From positions 186,001 to 250,000 of the forward strand of contig NZ_NAEW01000001.1 of NCBI RefSeq assembly GCF_002075345.1: a stretch of DNA of 64,000 bases, given 5' to 3'. The notes under the pieces were generated by a model. The model was not told the DNA's origin. It worked only from the letters and a program-made list of their open reading frames with translations, and made no database searches. The position numbers and the translations under genes were made by a program. Within the stretch, counting starts at the first letter, position 1, and every line of letters starts with the position of its first letter. The DNA is from Citrobacter braakii. Lineage in GTDB: Bacteria > Pseudomonadota > Gammaproteobacteria > Enterobacterales > Enterobacteriaceae. Of this stretch, positions 1 through 9,353 are shown piece after piece.

Positions 1-314
1 ACGCTGATTTACTAAGCCAATTGCAGGATGGCGCTTACGTGCTCAACCTGGCGCGCGGCGTTCATCTCAATGAAGACGATCTTCTGGCATCGCTGGACAG
101 CGGCAAAGTGAAAGGTGCCATGCTGGATGTCTATAGCCGTGAACCGCTGCCGGAAACCAGCCCGCTATGGAAACATCCGCGTGTGGCAATGACGCCGCAT
201 ATCGCCGCGGTAACACGCCCGGCAGAGGCGGTGGACTACATCTCCCGTACGATTTTGGACCTGGAAAGTGGGAAATCCGTAACGGGTCAGGTCGATCGCG
301 TTCGGGGATATTGA
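1..314 (+). CDS. ghrA: Glyoxylate/hydroxypyruvate reductase A, C-terminal part (cut by window edge)
   Basis: NADPH-dependent reduction of glyoxylate and hydroxypyruvate in the cytoplasm (family knowledge). The frame is open from base 3 with no start, so the gene begins before the window. About 103 C-terminal residues are visible: the segment [15 protein letters not shown], the dehydrogenase motif GAMLDV and the PHIAAVTRP segment carrying the catalytic His of the D-2-hydroxyacid dehydrogenase family. It ends in VDRVRGY, close to the E. coli GhrA C-terminus VDRARGY. The Rossmann GxGxxG part lies outside. It precedes ycdX, as in E. coli. Confidence 0.93.
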   Translation, partial: ADLLSQLQDGAYVLNLARGVHLNEDDLLASLDSGKVKGAMLDVYSREPLPETSPLWKHPRVAMTPHIAAVTRPAEAVDYISRTILDLESGKSVTGQVDRVRGY

Positions 315-385
315 TGGTAACCCGGCAAGTGCCGGGTTTGAGCTAATAAATGGCGACGATACCTGCTATCCTTGACGGAAAATGA

Positions 386-1138
<753 letters not shown>

Positions 1139-1161
1139 TTGTTACTAACTGGAATATATCA

Positions 1162-1716
1162 ATGAACGAGTTTTCTATCCTGTGTCGTGTACTGGGCTCG
1201 CTGTTTTACCGCCAACCGCAGGACCCTTTACTGGTTCCTCTGTTTACCCTGATTAGTGAAGGTAAACTGTCCGCCAACTGGCCGCTGGAACAGGACGAAC
1301 TGCTCACTCGTCTGCAGAAAAGCTGCGATATGCCTCAGTTGGCTGCGGATTACAACGCGCTGTTTGTCGGCGACGAGTGTGCGGTGCCGCCTTATCGTAG
1401 CGCCTGGGTAGAAGGGGCGAAAGAATCCGATGTTCGTGCTTTTCTTTCTGCCCGCGGAATGCCGCTGGCAGATACGCCTGCAGATCATATTGGCACGCTG
1501 TTGCTGGCGGCTTCATGGCTTGAAGACCAGTCTGCGGAAGATGAAAGTGAAGCACTCGAAACCTTGTTTGTGGAATACCTGTTGCCCTGGTGCGGCACGT
1601 TCCTTGGCAAAGTTGAAGCACACGCAAACACACAGTTCTGGCGTACCATGGCACCGTTAACGCGTGATGCCATTGGCGCGATGTGGGACGAATTGCAGGA
1701 AGATACTGAAGAGTAA
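1162..1716 (+). CDS. ycdY: TorD-family chaperone YcdY
   Basis: All-helical protein of 184 aa in the TorD/DmsD redox-enzyme chaperone family. The family signature is recognisable around residues 60-75 (NALFVGDECAVPPYRSAW). In E. coli it acts on the zinc phosphatase YcdX rather than on a molybdoenzyme, and the tandem arrangement with ycdX here agrees with that. Start chosen at the first ATG after ycdX; no alternative start has a better ribosome site. A perfect CRP-type palindrome begins two bases after its stop codon and probably serves the next gene. Confidence 0.92.
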   Translation: MNEFSILCRVLGSLFYRQPQDPLLVPLFTLISEGKLSANWPLEQDELLTRLQKSCDMPQLAADYNALFVGDECAVPPYRSAWVEGAKESDVRAFLSARGMPLADTPADHIGTLLLAASWLEDQSAEDESEALETLFVEYLLPWCGTFLGKVEAHANTQFWRTMAPLTRDAIGAMWDELQEDTEE

Positions 1717-1717
1717 A

Positions 1718-1733
1718 TGTGATTTATATCACA
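1718..1733. promoter_or_regulatory. CRP-type operator upstream of ycdZ
   Basis: TGTGATTTATATCACA is a perfect match to the CRP half-sites TGTGA-N6-TCACA. It lies 85 bases before the ycdZ start, in the only gap between ycdY and ycdZ, a position suited to cAMP-CRP activation of ycdZ. Binding itself is inferred. Confidence 0.75.
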
Positions 1734-1817
1734 TTAAACTGCAACTCAAATTACATCATTGCATGAATTGTGTGCACGATCTCATTCCCATGCCGTTTTT
1801 CTGCTAAGATACGCGGC

Positions 1818-2300
1818 ATGAACATACTTCTCTCAATTGCAATCACAACGGGCATTCTCTCTGGGATTTGGGGATGGGTGGCCGTATCTCTTGGTTTACT
1901 CAGTTGGGCTGGCTTTCTGGGCTGCACGGCCTATTTTGCCTGTCCGCAGGGTGGGCTGAAAGGGTTGTGGATCTCGGCGTGTACGCTGCTAAGCGGTGTG
2001 GTGTGGGCGTTGGTGATTATTAACGGTAGCGCGCTTGCCCCGCATATGGACATTATTGGTTATGTCATGACGGGAATTGTCGCGTTTCTCATGTGTATTC
2101 AGGCAAAGCAATGGTTGCTTTCATTTGTGCCGGGCACCTTTATTGGCGCCTGCACAACGTTTGCAGGGCAGGGTGACTGGCAGTTGGTCGTGCCATCTCT
2201 GGCGCTGGGGCTGGTATTCGGCTATGCGATGAAAAACAGCGGATTGTGGCTGGCATCTCGTCGTGAGAATCGGCTATCGTCGACGTTGACCAGTAAATAA
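1818..2300 (+). CDS. ycdZ: Inner-membrane protein YcdZ (DUF1097)
   Basis: Membrane protein of 160 aa with about five hydrophobic segments, for example residues 1-20, 25-42, 53-72, 80-96 and 100-150; DUF1097 family. The function is unknown. The start at ATGAACATACTTC matches the N-terminus MNILLSIAITTGILSG of E. coli YcdZ; an in-frame ATG 48 bases upstream would add a non-conserved extension. A CRP-type site lies upstream and a bidirectional terminator follows the stop directly. Confidence 0.9.
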   Translation: MNILLSIAITTGILSGIWGWVAVSLGLLSWAGFLGCTAYFACPQGGLKGLWISACTLLSGVVWALVIINGSALAPHMDIIGYVMTGIVAFLMCIQAKQWLLSFVPGTFIGACTTFAGQGDWQLVVPSLALGLVFGYAMKNSGLWLASRRENRLSSTLTSK

Positions 2301-2331
2301 AAAAAGCGTGAGGGTTTTCCTCACGCTTTTT
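2301..2331. terminator. Bidirectional terminator between ycdZ and csgG
   Basis: The stem AAAAAGCGTGAGG pairs with CCTCACGCTTTTT around the five-base loop GTTTT. A-run and T-run flank both sides, so it can end ycdZ on the plus strand and csgDEFG on the minus strand. Confidence 0.9.
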
Positions 2332-2347
2332 ATGCTGTATCGACCAC

Positions 2348-3181
2348 TCAGGATTCCGGAGGTACCGACAAATGGCGGTATTTAACCAGGATGTCATTAT
2401 CAACTTGTTTCTTATCCTGCAAATCCCACAATCCGCGATCAATCCCGTCATTAATCAGGAAGATAACGCCGGTTTCAATTGCTGACATCAGACAAAGCAT
2501 AACCGGTTCGTTAGAGGTGTAGCCAATTTCACCTTCCAGCAGTCGCTGGTAGTCAATGAAGCGGAATACCCCAGCCTGCACTTCATAAGACAAGATAGTT
2601 TTGCTGGTATTCACCGATGAGAGGATTTCACCAGTACTAACGTTAACCACACGCAGGTTGACCGCTATCTGGTCGAGCTGGTACTGCGTATCGGCGCCAA
2701 TACCGAAATAGCGCGCACCAACGCCACCCGATTTAACGTTGCTTTCATAACCAATAATTGATCCTTCTACCATGATGTTTGCCGCGGTCAGAGACTGCAG
2801 AGGGATCCGGTTATTAATGGCAACTGTGCCGTTTTCCTGAGCTGCACGAATGATTTTTCGTTCGTTAAGCAAGTTCTGCAATCCCTGACGTTCCAGCGGA
2901 ACGAACCAACGAGAATCCTTCAATGCGGTGACAAGCATCGCCGTGGCGCTTTGCGGGACGGCGGTTGAGAAGTTACTTGCCGGATAAGGTTTAAACTGGC
3001 CAGTCTCATCCTGAATATTGTATACCGAGACAAAAATCTTACCTGTAGGCATGGGCAGGTGCGTCAAGTCTTTATAGCTTTGGGCTCGGGGCATTAATGT
3101 CGGCTTAGCGGCTTCTTGCGGCGGGGCTGTTAAACATCCGCTGAGTAAAATTACTGCCACCATGATAAGTAAGCGCTGCAT
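2348..3181 (-). CDS. csgG: Curli secretion channel lipoprotein CsgG
   Basis: Outer-membrane lipoprotein (277 aa, usual length) that forms the nonameric pore exporting CsgA and CsgB. The signal peptide ends in a lipobox, LLSGC (Cys at about residue 16), followed by the conserved LTAPPQEAAKPTLMPRAQSYKDL. Last gene of the csgDEFG operon, 25 bases after csgF. It works with CsgE (periplasmic gate) and CsgF (surface nucleation coupling). Sequence is almost identical to the E. coli protein across its length. Confidence 0.97.
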   Translation of the reverse strand: MQRLLIMVAVILLSGCLTAPPQEAAKPTLMPRAQSYKDLTHLPMPTGKIFVSVYNIQDETGQFKPYPASNFSTAVPQSATAMLVTALKDSRWFVPLERQGLQNLLNERKIIRAAQENGTVAINNRIPLQSLTAANIMVEGSIIGYESNVKSGGVGARYFGIGADTQYQLDQIAVNLRVVNVSTGEILSSVNTSKTILSYEVQAGVFRFIDYQRLLEGEIGYTSNEPVMLCLMSAIETGVIFLINDGIDRGLWDLQDKKQVDNDILVKYRHLSVPPES

Positions 3182-3206
3182 GATTTTTTCCTTTCGTGGC
3201 TATAAT

Positions 3207-3620
3207 TTAGAAATCGGTCGACTGATTTTGTAAACCCGACACTTCAATAGTCGACGTTCTCCCCGTTTTCCTGTCCGTGACATTCAGTTGCAGTTGTCCA
3301 TCCCGGTTGGCGATATCAACGATAAAATCGCTGGTTACCATCCTTCCCGGCTTACCGGTATTGATATTGGTAAGTAAGCCACCGAGTATTTGTGACTGGA
3401 TCGCCTGGGTAAAGTTATCCAGCGCTGTTGGGGTTTCAATCCCGTAGTCGCCGGCACTCGGATCTTTATACGAGTTTTGCGCCTGGGCGCTGTTCAGTAA
3501 AAAAGAGCCGTTATTTGGGTTACCACCAAAGTTAGGGTTGCGGAACTGGAACGTCATATTTCCGGCCCAACTTAATGGTGAAATCAGCATGAGCAAAACC
3601 ACTGCATGTTTGACACGCAT
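3207..3620 (-). CDS. csgF: Curli assembly protein CsgF
   Basis: Secreted protein of 137 aa with a cleavable signal peptide ([19 protein letters not shown]), whose mature N-terminus ([17 protein letters not shown]) plugs into the CsgG channel in the known structures. It couples CsgB to the cell surface so that nucleation occurs outside the cell. Third gene of csgDEFG; csgE lies 25 bases upstream. Length is one residue below the E. coli protein. Confidence 0.97.
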   Translation of the reverse strand: MRVKHAVVLLMLISPLSWAGNMTFQFRNPNFGGNPNNGSFLLNSAQAQNSYKDPSAGDYGIETPTALDNFTQAIQSQILGGLLTNINTGKPGRMVTSDFIVDIANRDGQLQLNVTDRKTGRTSTIEVSGLQNQSTDF

Positions 3621-3645
3621 GAAAGCCTCCGGACAAAATCATGTT

Positions 3646-4038
3646 TTAGAATTCATCGCGCGCTAAATCGCTCGTGCTTAATAGTGTTTGATCTATTTGC
3701 CGACGATTTAATGCTTCCTCTGTTTCTGCCAATGCAAAGACCACAATTTTGTCGAAGTCTCTTTTCGTCGGGAATAAAAAAGTCTGGAAGATAACGTCCT
3801 GATTGACCGTTATGGTGATCCAACTTCCCCAACGTGCACTGGGTCTTTCATTAATGGTTAAGTTTCCTGTGTACTTACTTTCCCACTTGTCACTAAAGGC
3901 CCGGTAAAAATCATGGCCAATGGAAGAGACAGTGTGGTCGGTTAACAGTCCGGGAACCTCCACCTCTACAGCCGCGTGTAGATTCCCGGCAGCAAGGAAC
4001 AAATTTGCTGCCACAATCCAGGTCAAATAGCGTTTCAT
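3646..4038 (-). CDS. csgE: Curli assembly chaperone CsgE
   Basis: Periplasmic protein of 130 aa that caps CsgG and gives it selectivity for curlin subunits. Signal peptide residues 1-23, then the conserved [23 protein letters not shown] and ending DLARDEF, as in E. coli. The start at [12 protein letters not shown] was chosen over an in-frame ATG 24 bases upstream, because it matches the family N-terminus and lies four bases after the csgD stop. Confidence 0.96.
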   Translation of the reverse strand: MKRYLTWIVAANLFLAAGNLHAAVEVEVPGLLTDHTVSSIGHDFYRAFSDKWESKYTGNLTINERPSARWGSWITITVNQDVIFQTFLFPTKRDFDKIVVFALAETEEALNRRQIDQTLLSTSDLARDEF

Positions 4039-4042
4039 GGCT

Positions 4043-4693
4043 TTATCGCCTGAGGTTATCATTGGCCCACGAGACCGCCTGCGTACGATTTTTGACAGCT
4101 ATCTTTTTGAAAAGATTATAAAGATGTGTTTTCACCGTATTTTCACTAATAAATAGTGAACGCGCGATTTCAATATTTGAGGCGCCGATACGCAGTTTAT
4201 TAAGGATCTCTTTTTCACGGTGCGTAAGTAATGCCGACTCCGTGCTGTTATAGCGGTAGTTCCCGGAATGCGTGATCAGGTAGCTGGCAAGCTTTTGCGA
4301 AAAGTAGCATTCGCCCCGCAACACACCCTGCAAACCGCTGACTACACGCTGCTCATCTTCAGTTGCGTAAAATACGCCATTGATATGCGGCCAGTTTTCA
4401 ATATCCCGGTAAGGATAATCATCTGGGGTATTCAACAATAAAGTTTTTATATTGTTGTTTTTTCTGCTCAAATTATCTTGCCAGTAATGGATCAGTTTTT
4501 TATCTGCCTCCATCATATCCAGTAAAACAATGCAGCTGGAGGATATATCATCCAGAGAACGTTGAATATTATGTAGTTTTCCGGTTAACGCCAGCGATTG
4601 CTTTAAATGCTGTAATAACGCAGTTGCCTGCAGGGATGGTTTAGTGATCAACAATAATGTATGACCATGAATACTATGGACTTCATTAAACAT
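4043..4693 (-). CDS. csgD: Curli and biofilm master regulator CsgD (LuxR family)
   Basis: Response-regulator-like transcription factor of 216 aa. The N-terminal receiver-like domain covers residues 1-140; the C-terminal LuxR helix-turn-helix (about 150-212) contains [18 protein letters not shown] and [16 protein letters not shown]. It activates csgBAC and cellulose production. First gene of csgDEFG, transcribed leftward from a long AT-rich regulatory region. Nothing suggests damage to the gene. Confidence 0.97.
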   Translation of the reverse strand: MFNEVHSIHGHTLLLITKPSLQATALLQHLKQSLALTGKLHNIQRSLDDISSSCIVLLDMMEADKKLIHYWQDNLSRKNNNIKTLLLNTPDDYPYRDIENWPHINGVFYATEDEQRVVSGLQGVLRGECYFSQKLASYLITHSGNYRYNSTESALLTHREKEILNKLRIGASNIEIARSLFISENTVKTHLYNLFKKIAVKNRTQAVSWANDNLRR

Positions 4694-5176
4694 GATGAAA
4701 CTCCACTTTTTAGTCGCACACCTGACAGTTGCCTCTACTAAAATAGAGGCACCAGAAGTACTGACAGATGTTGCACTGCTGTGTAGAAATAAAACTTCGA
4801 CCCAACGGGGTGAAAATATTAAAACAAATGGACTTCAACTGATTTCAATCTAGCTATTACAAATCTTAAAGCAAGTGTTAAACATGTTACATAATGTAAA
4901 TTTATATATTAAAATGTGATTTTTGCGTTTTTGTGGAGTTTAGATTTGATAGTAAAGTTGTACATTTTATCGTTATTGCATAGATTTAAAAAATCATACA
5001 AATTATAATATCTTATTGAATTTTAAGAAATAAAATTGTAATTAGATGGTTTTAGATTTCTAATGAATTTTGATTTTTTTGTCTCACTTTAAGTTGAACA
5101 ATTTTAGATAGAAAAAAATGACACTTGTCACGACTTGTACCGAGGACAATCCCACTACCGTCTGCAAGGCCCATAA

Positions 5177-5198
5177 AACGCGGGAAACGCGTTTTTTT
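5177..5198 (+). terminator. Intrinsic terminator inside the csgD-csgB gap
   Basis: The stem AACGCG pairs with CGCGTT around GGAAA and is followed by seven T on the plus strand. It points the same way as csgB but lies 250 bases before it, so it must end some other plus-strand transcript, or block read-through into csgB. No gene is visible immediately upstream on this strand. Confidence 0.6.
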
Positions 5199-5316
5199 GT
5201 TACTGCATAGAAATTCACTCATCGGGTTACAAAATAAATAAAATCCAGAGCTATAACGGTGTTAATTGCGGTTAATTAGTACTTTGGGGTGAATCTGGAT
5301 ATAAAAATACAACTGG

Positions 5317-5327
5317 TGGGTGAGTTA
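5317..5327 (+). promoter_or_regulatory. CsgD-binding box upstream of csgB
   Basis: TGGGTGAGTTA, about 125 bases before the csgB start, followed by TTTAAAATGTTTC. It agrees with the CsgD recognition sequence known at the E. coli csgB promoter (CGGGTGAGTTA type). Confidence 0.72.
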
Positions 5328-5451
5328 TTTAAAATGTTTCAACGGACATACTCTTCATCGTAACGTGGCGTTAACAAATGTAAGTCACGTTAACAATAAT
5401 TTGAGTGGTAAATAATTTAACCTTATGTACGACCAGGTCCAGGGTGACAAC

Positions 5452-5907
5452 ATGAAAAACAAGTTGTTATTTATGATGTTTACAATGCTGGGTGTGCCTG
5501 GGATTGCATCCGCTACAAGTTATGATTTAGCTAACTCAGAATATAACTTTGCGGTAAATGAATTAAGTAAGTCTTCATTTAATCAGGCAGCCATTATTGG
5601 TCAGGTTGGCACTGCGAACAGTGCAAATACTCGGCAGGGGGGCTCGAAGTTATTGTCGGTTATTTCGCAAGAAGGTTCTGGTAACCGAGCGAAAACAGAC
5701 CAGACGGGGTCATATAACTTTGCATATATTGATCAAACGGGTAGTTCCAATGACGCGAGTATTAAACAAGGTTCATACGGTAATACGGCGGTAATTATCC
5801 AGAAAGGTTCTGGTAATAAAGCCAATATTACTCAGTACGGTACACAAAAAACAGCAGTTGTGGTGCAGAGACAGTCGCAAATGGCAATTCGCGTTACTCA
5901 ACGCTAA
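5452..5907 (+). CDS. csgB: Minor curlin subunit CsgB (nucleator)
   Basis: Surface-exposed nucleator of curli fibres, 151 aa. Signal peptide of about 21 residues, then five imperfect curlin repeats with the pattern S-x5-Q-x-G-x-x-N-x-A, such as SVISQEGSGNRAKTDQTG and AVIIQKGSGNKANITQYG. The C-terminal repeat ends QSQMAIRVTQR, the basic anchor typical of CsgB. The start at ATGAAAAACAAG was preferred to an upstream in-frame ATG because it opens directly onto the signal peptide. csgA follows after 40 bases. Confidence 0.97.
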   Translation: MKNKLLFMMFTMLGVPGIASATSYDLANSEYNFAVNELSKSSFNQAAIIGQVGTANSANTRQGGSKLLSVISQEGSGNRAKTDQTGSYNFAYIDQTGSSNDASIKQGSYGNTAVIIQKGSGNKANITQYGTQKTAVVVQRQSQMAIRVTQR

Positions 5908-5947
5908 TCCATTAACGACGATTAAATCAATCCGATGGGGGTTTACC

Positions 5948-6397
5948 ATGAAACTTTTAAAAGTGGCAGCATTCGCAGCAATCGTAGTTTCTGGCAGTGC
6001 TCTGGCTGGTGTTGTTCCGCAATGGGGCGGCAATCATCATGGTGGCGGTAGTAATTATGGCCCAGACTCTTCACTGAGTATCTACCAATATGGGTCAAAC
6101 AACGCTGCGAATGCTCTGCAAAGTGATGCGCGTAAATCAGATGTCACTATCACACAACATGGGCGTGGTAACGGGGCTGTAGTTGGTCAAGGCGCTGATG
6201 ACAGTACCATTAGCCTGAAACAGACTGGCTTCCAGAACAATGCCACTATCGATCAGTGGAATGCTAAAAATGCTGATATTAGTGTAACCCAGTTCGGTGG
6301 CCGTAACGGTGCGTTGGTTAATCAGACCGCGTCTGACTCCAATGTGCTGATTCAGCAAGTTGGCTTTGGCAACAACGCTACAGCTAACCAACACTAA
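5948..6397 (+). CDS. csgA: Major curlin subunit CsgA
   Basis: Secreted amyloid subunit, 149 aa. Signal peptide MKLLKVAAFAAIVVSGSALA, then an N-terminal export segment (GVVPQWGGNHHGGG), then five curlin repeats R1-R5 starting near SSLSIYQYGS, DVTITQHGRG, STISLKQTGF, ADISVTQFGG and SNVLIQQVGF. The repeats keep the stacking Gln and Asn residues. The protein differs from E. coli and Salmonella CsgA mainly in the Gly/His linker and R2, and this is one basis for suggesting Citrobacter. Confidence 0.97.
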   Translation: MKLLKVAAFAAIVVSGSALAGVVPQWGGNHHGGGSNYGPDSSLSIYQYGSNNAANALQSDARKSDVTITQHGRGNGAVVGQGADDSTISLKQTGFQNNATIDQWNAKNADISVTQFGGRNGALVNQTASDSNVLIQQVGFGNNATANQH

Positions 6398-6419
6398 TTC
6401 AGTTTTCTGACTGATAATA

Positions 6420-6446
6420 AACAGGGCGTGAGCCCTGTTTTTTTTT
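6420..6446 (+). terminator. Terminator between csgA and csgC
   Basis: The stem AACAGGGC pairs with GCCCTGTT around GTGA and is followed by a T-run of about nine. It lies in the 61-base gap before csgC, so csgC is probably expressed only by read-through, which would keep it far below csgA. Confidence 0.88.
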
Positions 6447-6458
6447 CGGGAGAATATG

Positions 6459-6791
6459 ATGCATACGCTATTACTCATTGCCGCGCTGGCAAATCAAATA
6501 ACATTCAATACTACTCAGCAAGGTGATATGTACACCATTATTCCTCAGGTGACGTTAACCCAACCGTGCGTATGTGAGGTACAAGTCCTTGCCATACGTC
6601 AAGGGCAGGGGGGACAAAGCCAGTCGCAGCAGAAAATAAGCCTTTCGGTCCCTGCTAATCGACCGATTGAATTAACCAAACTGAGCTTTAATATTTCATC
6701 TGAGGATTCGGTCAAAATTATCGTTACCGTTTCAGATGGGCAGTCTCTGCATCTGTCGCAACAATGGCCTGACTCAAACAGTCACCCATAA
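6459..6791 (+). CDS. csgC: Curli amyloid inhibitor CsgC
   Basis: Periplasmic immunoglobulin-fold protein that stops CsgA polymerising inside the cell. 110 aa from the second of two adjacent ATG codons, the same length as E. coli CsgC. The characteristic CxC pair (PCVCEVQVL) is present near residue 30, as is the conserved SDGQSLHLSQQWP end. A ribosome site (GGGAGAA) lies just upstream. Third gene of csgBAC, behind an intrinsic terminator. Confidence 0.95.
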   Translation: MHTLLLIAALANQITFNTTQQGDMYTIIPQVTLTQPCVCEVQVLAIRQGQGGQSQSQQKISLSVPANRPIELTKLSFNISSEDSVKIIVTVSDGQSLHLSQQWPDSNSHP

Positions 6792-6942
6792 TTTTTTGCT
6801 GTATTTGCATTAAGGGTGTGGCTGGGAATGCGCTGCTGTTCTATGAATATAGAAGCGTGTGAGCGTTTGTATTTGATCGTTAATCGTAGCGGTGAAGGAT
6901 CATTTCGATCCCTCAAAGATGGCTAATCATTGAGGAACCCTT

Positions 6943-7263
6943 ATGTGTACATTATTAAAGCGTATTTTAAGTACCAGTTTATGTGCTTTTTCTCTTTTAA
7001 CCCTCCCTGCAATTGCGCAGCAAATCACAACCGGCGGGGTTATTCATTTTCGCGGAGCGATAGTTGAATCACCTTGCGACGTTAACAGACAGCAGCAGCA
7101 AATTGAATTGTCATGTATCCGCAACGGCACCAACCAGAATAGTCTTTACAACCCGCAACAGCTCGCGACAGCCCCTCAGAATGTGCAGGAAATTGCCACA
7201 GTCAAAATGCACTACCTCAATGAACAGAAAAACATGGCGATTCTTAATATTGAATATAAATGA
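6943..7263 (+). CDS. ymdA: Fimbrial-like secreted protein YmdA
   Basis: Small secreted protein of 106 aa with a signal peptide (residues 1-25, ending AIAQ) and a fimbrial-type core GGVIHFRGAIVESPCDV with a second Cys in ELSCIRNG, which suggests one disulphide. It resembles E. coli YmdA, found at the same place between csgC and ymdB; the role is unknown. The 151 bases before it hold no recognised element apart from a possible promoter. Confidence 0.8.
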   Translation: MCTLLKRILSTSLCAFSLLTLPAIAQQITTGGVIHFRGAIVESPCDVNRQQQQIELSCIRNGTNQNSLYNPQQLATAPQNVQEIATVKMHYLNEQKNMAILNIEYK

Positions 7264-7363
7264 CTCGCTGTGGCGTAGATATGCACACTTACGGTTAAAA
7301 AGAGAGATTTAAGGGAAAACCCTGCTGTACACTTAACGAATGGTGTTTTGTCAGGGGGAACTT

Positions 7364-7906
7364 ATGCAATCACGTGTTCATGTGTTACATGGCGATATTA
7401 CGACTGTCGCTGTTGATGTGATTGTCAATGCGGCGAATTCATCGCTACTGGGAGGCGGTGGCGTCGATGGCGCAATCCATCGCGCTGCCGGACCAGCATT
7501 GCTGGAGGCCTGCAAACAGGTTATCCAGCAACAAGGAGAATGCCCGACAGGGCATGCGGTGATCACTCTGGCGGGGGCGCTTGCGGCAAAAGCGGTCATT
7601 CATACCGTAGGACCCGTCTGGCAAGGGGGAGGTCATCATGAGGCCGAACGCCTCGAAGAAGCTTACTTAAACACCCTGCAACTGGCCCTGGCCAATGGTT
7701 ATCACTCCATTGCTTTTCCGGCGATTAGCACCGGGGCTTATGGCTATCCACGCGCCGTAGCGGCAGAAATAGCGGTGAAAACGGTGCTGAAATTTATTAC
7801 CCGCCGCGCACTTCCTGATCAGATATACTTCGTGTGCTTTGATGACGAAAACGCTCAACTTTATAAGAGATTGCTAACACAACAAGGTGATGATCACACG
7901 GACTGA
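7364..7906 (+). CDS. ymdB: O-acetyl-ADP-ribose deacetylase / RNase III regulator YmdB (macrodomain)
   Basis: Macrodomain protein of 180 aa that hydrolyses O-acetyl-ADP-ribose and, in E. coli, inhibits RNase III. The ligand-binding motifs are visible: [31 protein letters not shown] near residues 8-38 (Asn and Asp catalytic) and the phosphate loop [10 protein letters not shown] near 119. The start at ATGCAATCACG follows a GGGGGAA ribosome site; the upstream in-frame start has none. clsC begins two bases after the stop, and the pair is co-transcribed in E. coli. Confidence 0.95.
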   Translation: MQSRVHVLHGDITTVAVDVIVNAANSSLLGGGGVDGAIHRAAGPALLEACKQVIQQQGECPTGHAVITLAGALAAKAVIHTVGPVWQGGGHHEAERLEEAYLNTLQLALANGYHSIAFPAISTGAYGYPRAVAAEIAVKTVLKFITRRALPDQIYFVCFDDENAQLYKRLLTQQGDDHTD

Positions 7907-7907
7907 T

Positions 7908-9329
7908 ATGACGCGACTTGAGCGTGCCATCACGCCCCTTTGCGAAGACCACCCGGGAGAATGCGGCATTCTTGCGTTGGATGACAGCCTGGATGCGTTT
8001 GCTGCTCGCTATCGGTTAACGGAAATGGCGGAACGTACCCTGGATGTGCAGTATTACATCTGGGAAAACGACATGTCCGGGCTATTGTTATTTTCCGTTC
8101 TGCTGGCCGCAGCGAAGCGAGGCGTACGGGTGCGTTTGCTGCTGGATGATAACAACACGCCGGGTTTGGACGACACGCTGCGTCTGCTGGATAAGCACCC
8201 CAATATAGAAGTTCGCCTCTTCAATCCGTTTTCCTTTCGCATCCTGCGCGCGCTGGGCTATTTAACCGATTTTGCCCGGCTTAATCGGCGCATGCACAAT
8301 AAAAGTTATACCGCTGACGGCGTGGTGACTCTCGTTGGTGGGCGTAATATTGGCGATGCCTATTTTGGCGCGGGTGAGCAACCGCTATTTTCCGACCTGG
8401 ACGTCATGGCTATCGGGCCGGTTGTCAAAGATGTGGCGGATGATTTTGAGCGTTACTGGCACTGCCGCTCGGTTTCAACGTTACAAAATGTGCTTGAGAC
8501 GTCCGAGCCAGATTCTGTGCAGCGTATTGAGCTACCCGAATCCTGGTATAACGATGATATTACCCGCCGCTATCTGCATAAGCTGGAAACCAGCCAGTTT
8601 ATGTCCAGTCTCGATCAAAGATCGCTGCCGCTGATTTGGGCCAAAACGCGTTTGCTGAGCGATGATCCTGCAAAAGGAGAAGGGAAAGCGCCGCGCCACT
8701 CGCTATTACCGCAGCGTTTGTTTGACGTAATGGGCTCGCCGACCGAACGTATTGATATTATTTCTGCCTACTTTGTGCCGACGCGTGCCGGTGTGGCGCA
8801 GCTCCTGAGACTGGTAAGAAAAGGCGTCAAGATTGCCATTTTAACCAATTCACTGGCGGCGAATGATGTGGCGATCGTCCATGCGGGCTATGCGCGCTGG
8901 CGAAAAAAACTGCTGCGCTACGGTGTAGAATTATACGAACTTAAACCGACCCGCGATCGCGTCTCGGTCGTTCACGATCGTGGATTAACCGGTAATTCAG
9001 GGTCCAGCCTGCATGCGAAAACGTTCAGTATTGATGATCGCAAAGTGTTTATCGGCTCGCTTAATTTTGATCCTCGTTCGACGCTGCTCAATACGGAAAT
9101 GGGATTTGTGATTGAGAGTGAAGTGCTGGCCGAATTGATTCATAAACGGTTTATGCAAAGCCAGCGTGATATGGCCTGGCAGCTACGCCTTGACCGTTGG
9201 GGGAGAATTAATTGGGTCGACCGACTTTCTGGCAGTGAACAGGTCCTGAAAAAAGAACCCGCCACAGGATTCTGGAAGCGGGTTCTGGTAAAGCTGGCGT
9301 CCGTGTTACCCATTGAATGGCTGCTTTGA
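7908..9329 (+). CDS. clsC: Cardiolipin synthase C
   Basis: Phospholipase-D-type synthase that joins phosphatidylglycerol and phosphatidylethanolamine to cardiolipin at the inner membrane; in E. coli it needs YmdB. 473 aa from this ATG, exactly the E. coli length; a GTG 21 bases upstream would overlap ymdB. Both HKD motifs are intact: HNKSYTADGVVTLVGGRN near residue 130 and HAKTFSIDDRKVFIGSLNFD near 370. The C-terminal end SVLPIEWLL is conserved. Confidence 0.95.
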   Translation: MTRLERAITPLCEDHPGECGILALDDSLDAFAARYRLTEMAERTLDVQYYIWENDMSGLLLFSVLLAAAKRGVRVRLLLDDNNTPGLDDTLRLLDKHPNIEVRLFNPFSFRILRALGYLTDFARLNRRMHNKSYTADGVVTLVGGRNIGDAYFGAGEQPLFSDLDVMAIGPVVKDVADDFERYWHCRSVSTLQNVLETSEPDSVQRIELPESWYNDDITRRYLHKLETSQFMSSLDQRSLPLIWAKTRLLSDDPAKGEGKAPRHSLLPQRLFDVMGSPTERIDIISAYFVPTRAGVAQLLRLVRKGVKIAILTNSLAANDVAIVHAGYARWRKKLLRYGVELYELKPTRDRVSVVHDRGLTGNSGSSLHAKTFSIDDRKVFIGSLNFDPRSTLLNTEMGFVIESEVLAELIHKRFMQSQRDMAWQLRLDRWGRINWVDRLSGSEQVLKKEPATGFWKRVLVKLASVLPIEWLL

Positions 9330-9353
9330 ACCACACAATGATTGAGGGAAAAA

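Larger units (their letters stand above)
4694..5451. promoter_or_regulatory. csgD-csgB divergent regulatory region
   Basis: A gene-free gap of 758 bases, strongly AT-rich from about 4850 to 5130. In E. coli the same gap carries the csgD promoter with sites for OmpR, CpxR, IHF, H-NS and others; individual sites cannot be assigned here by eye. The csgD leader is T-rich and lies at 4694-4850. A hairpin with a T-run sits at 5177-5198, and the CsgD box for csgBAC at 5317. No open reading frame of interest was seen. Confidence 0.85.
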
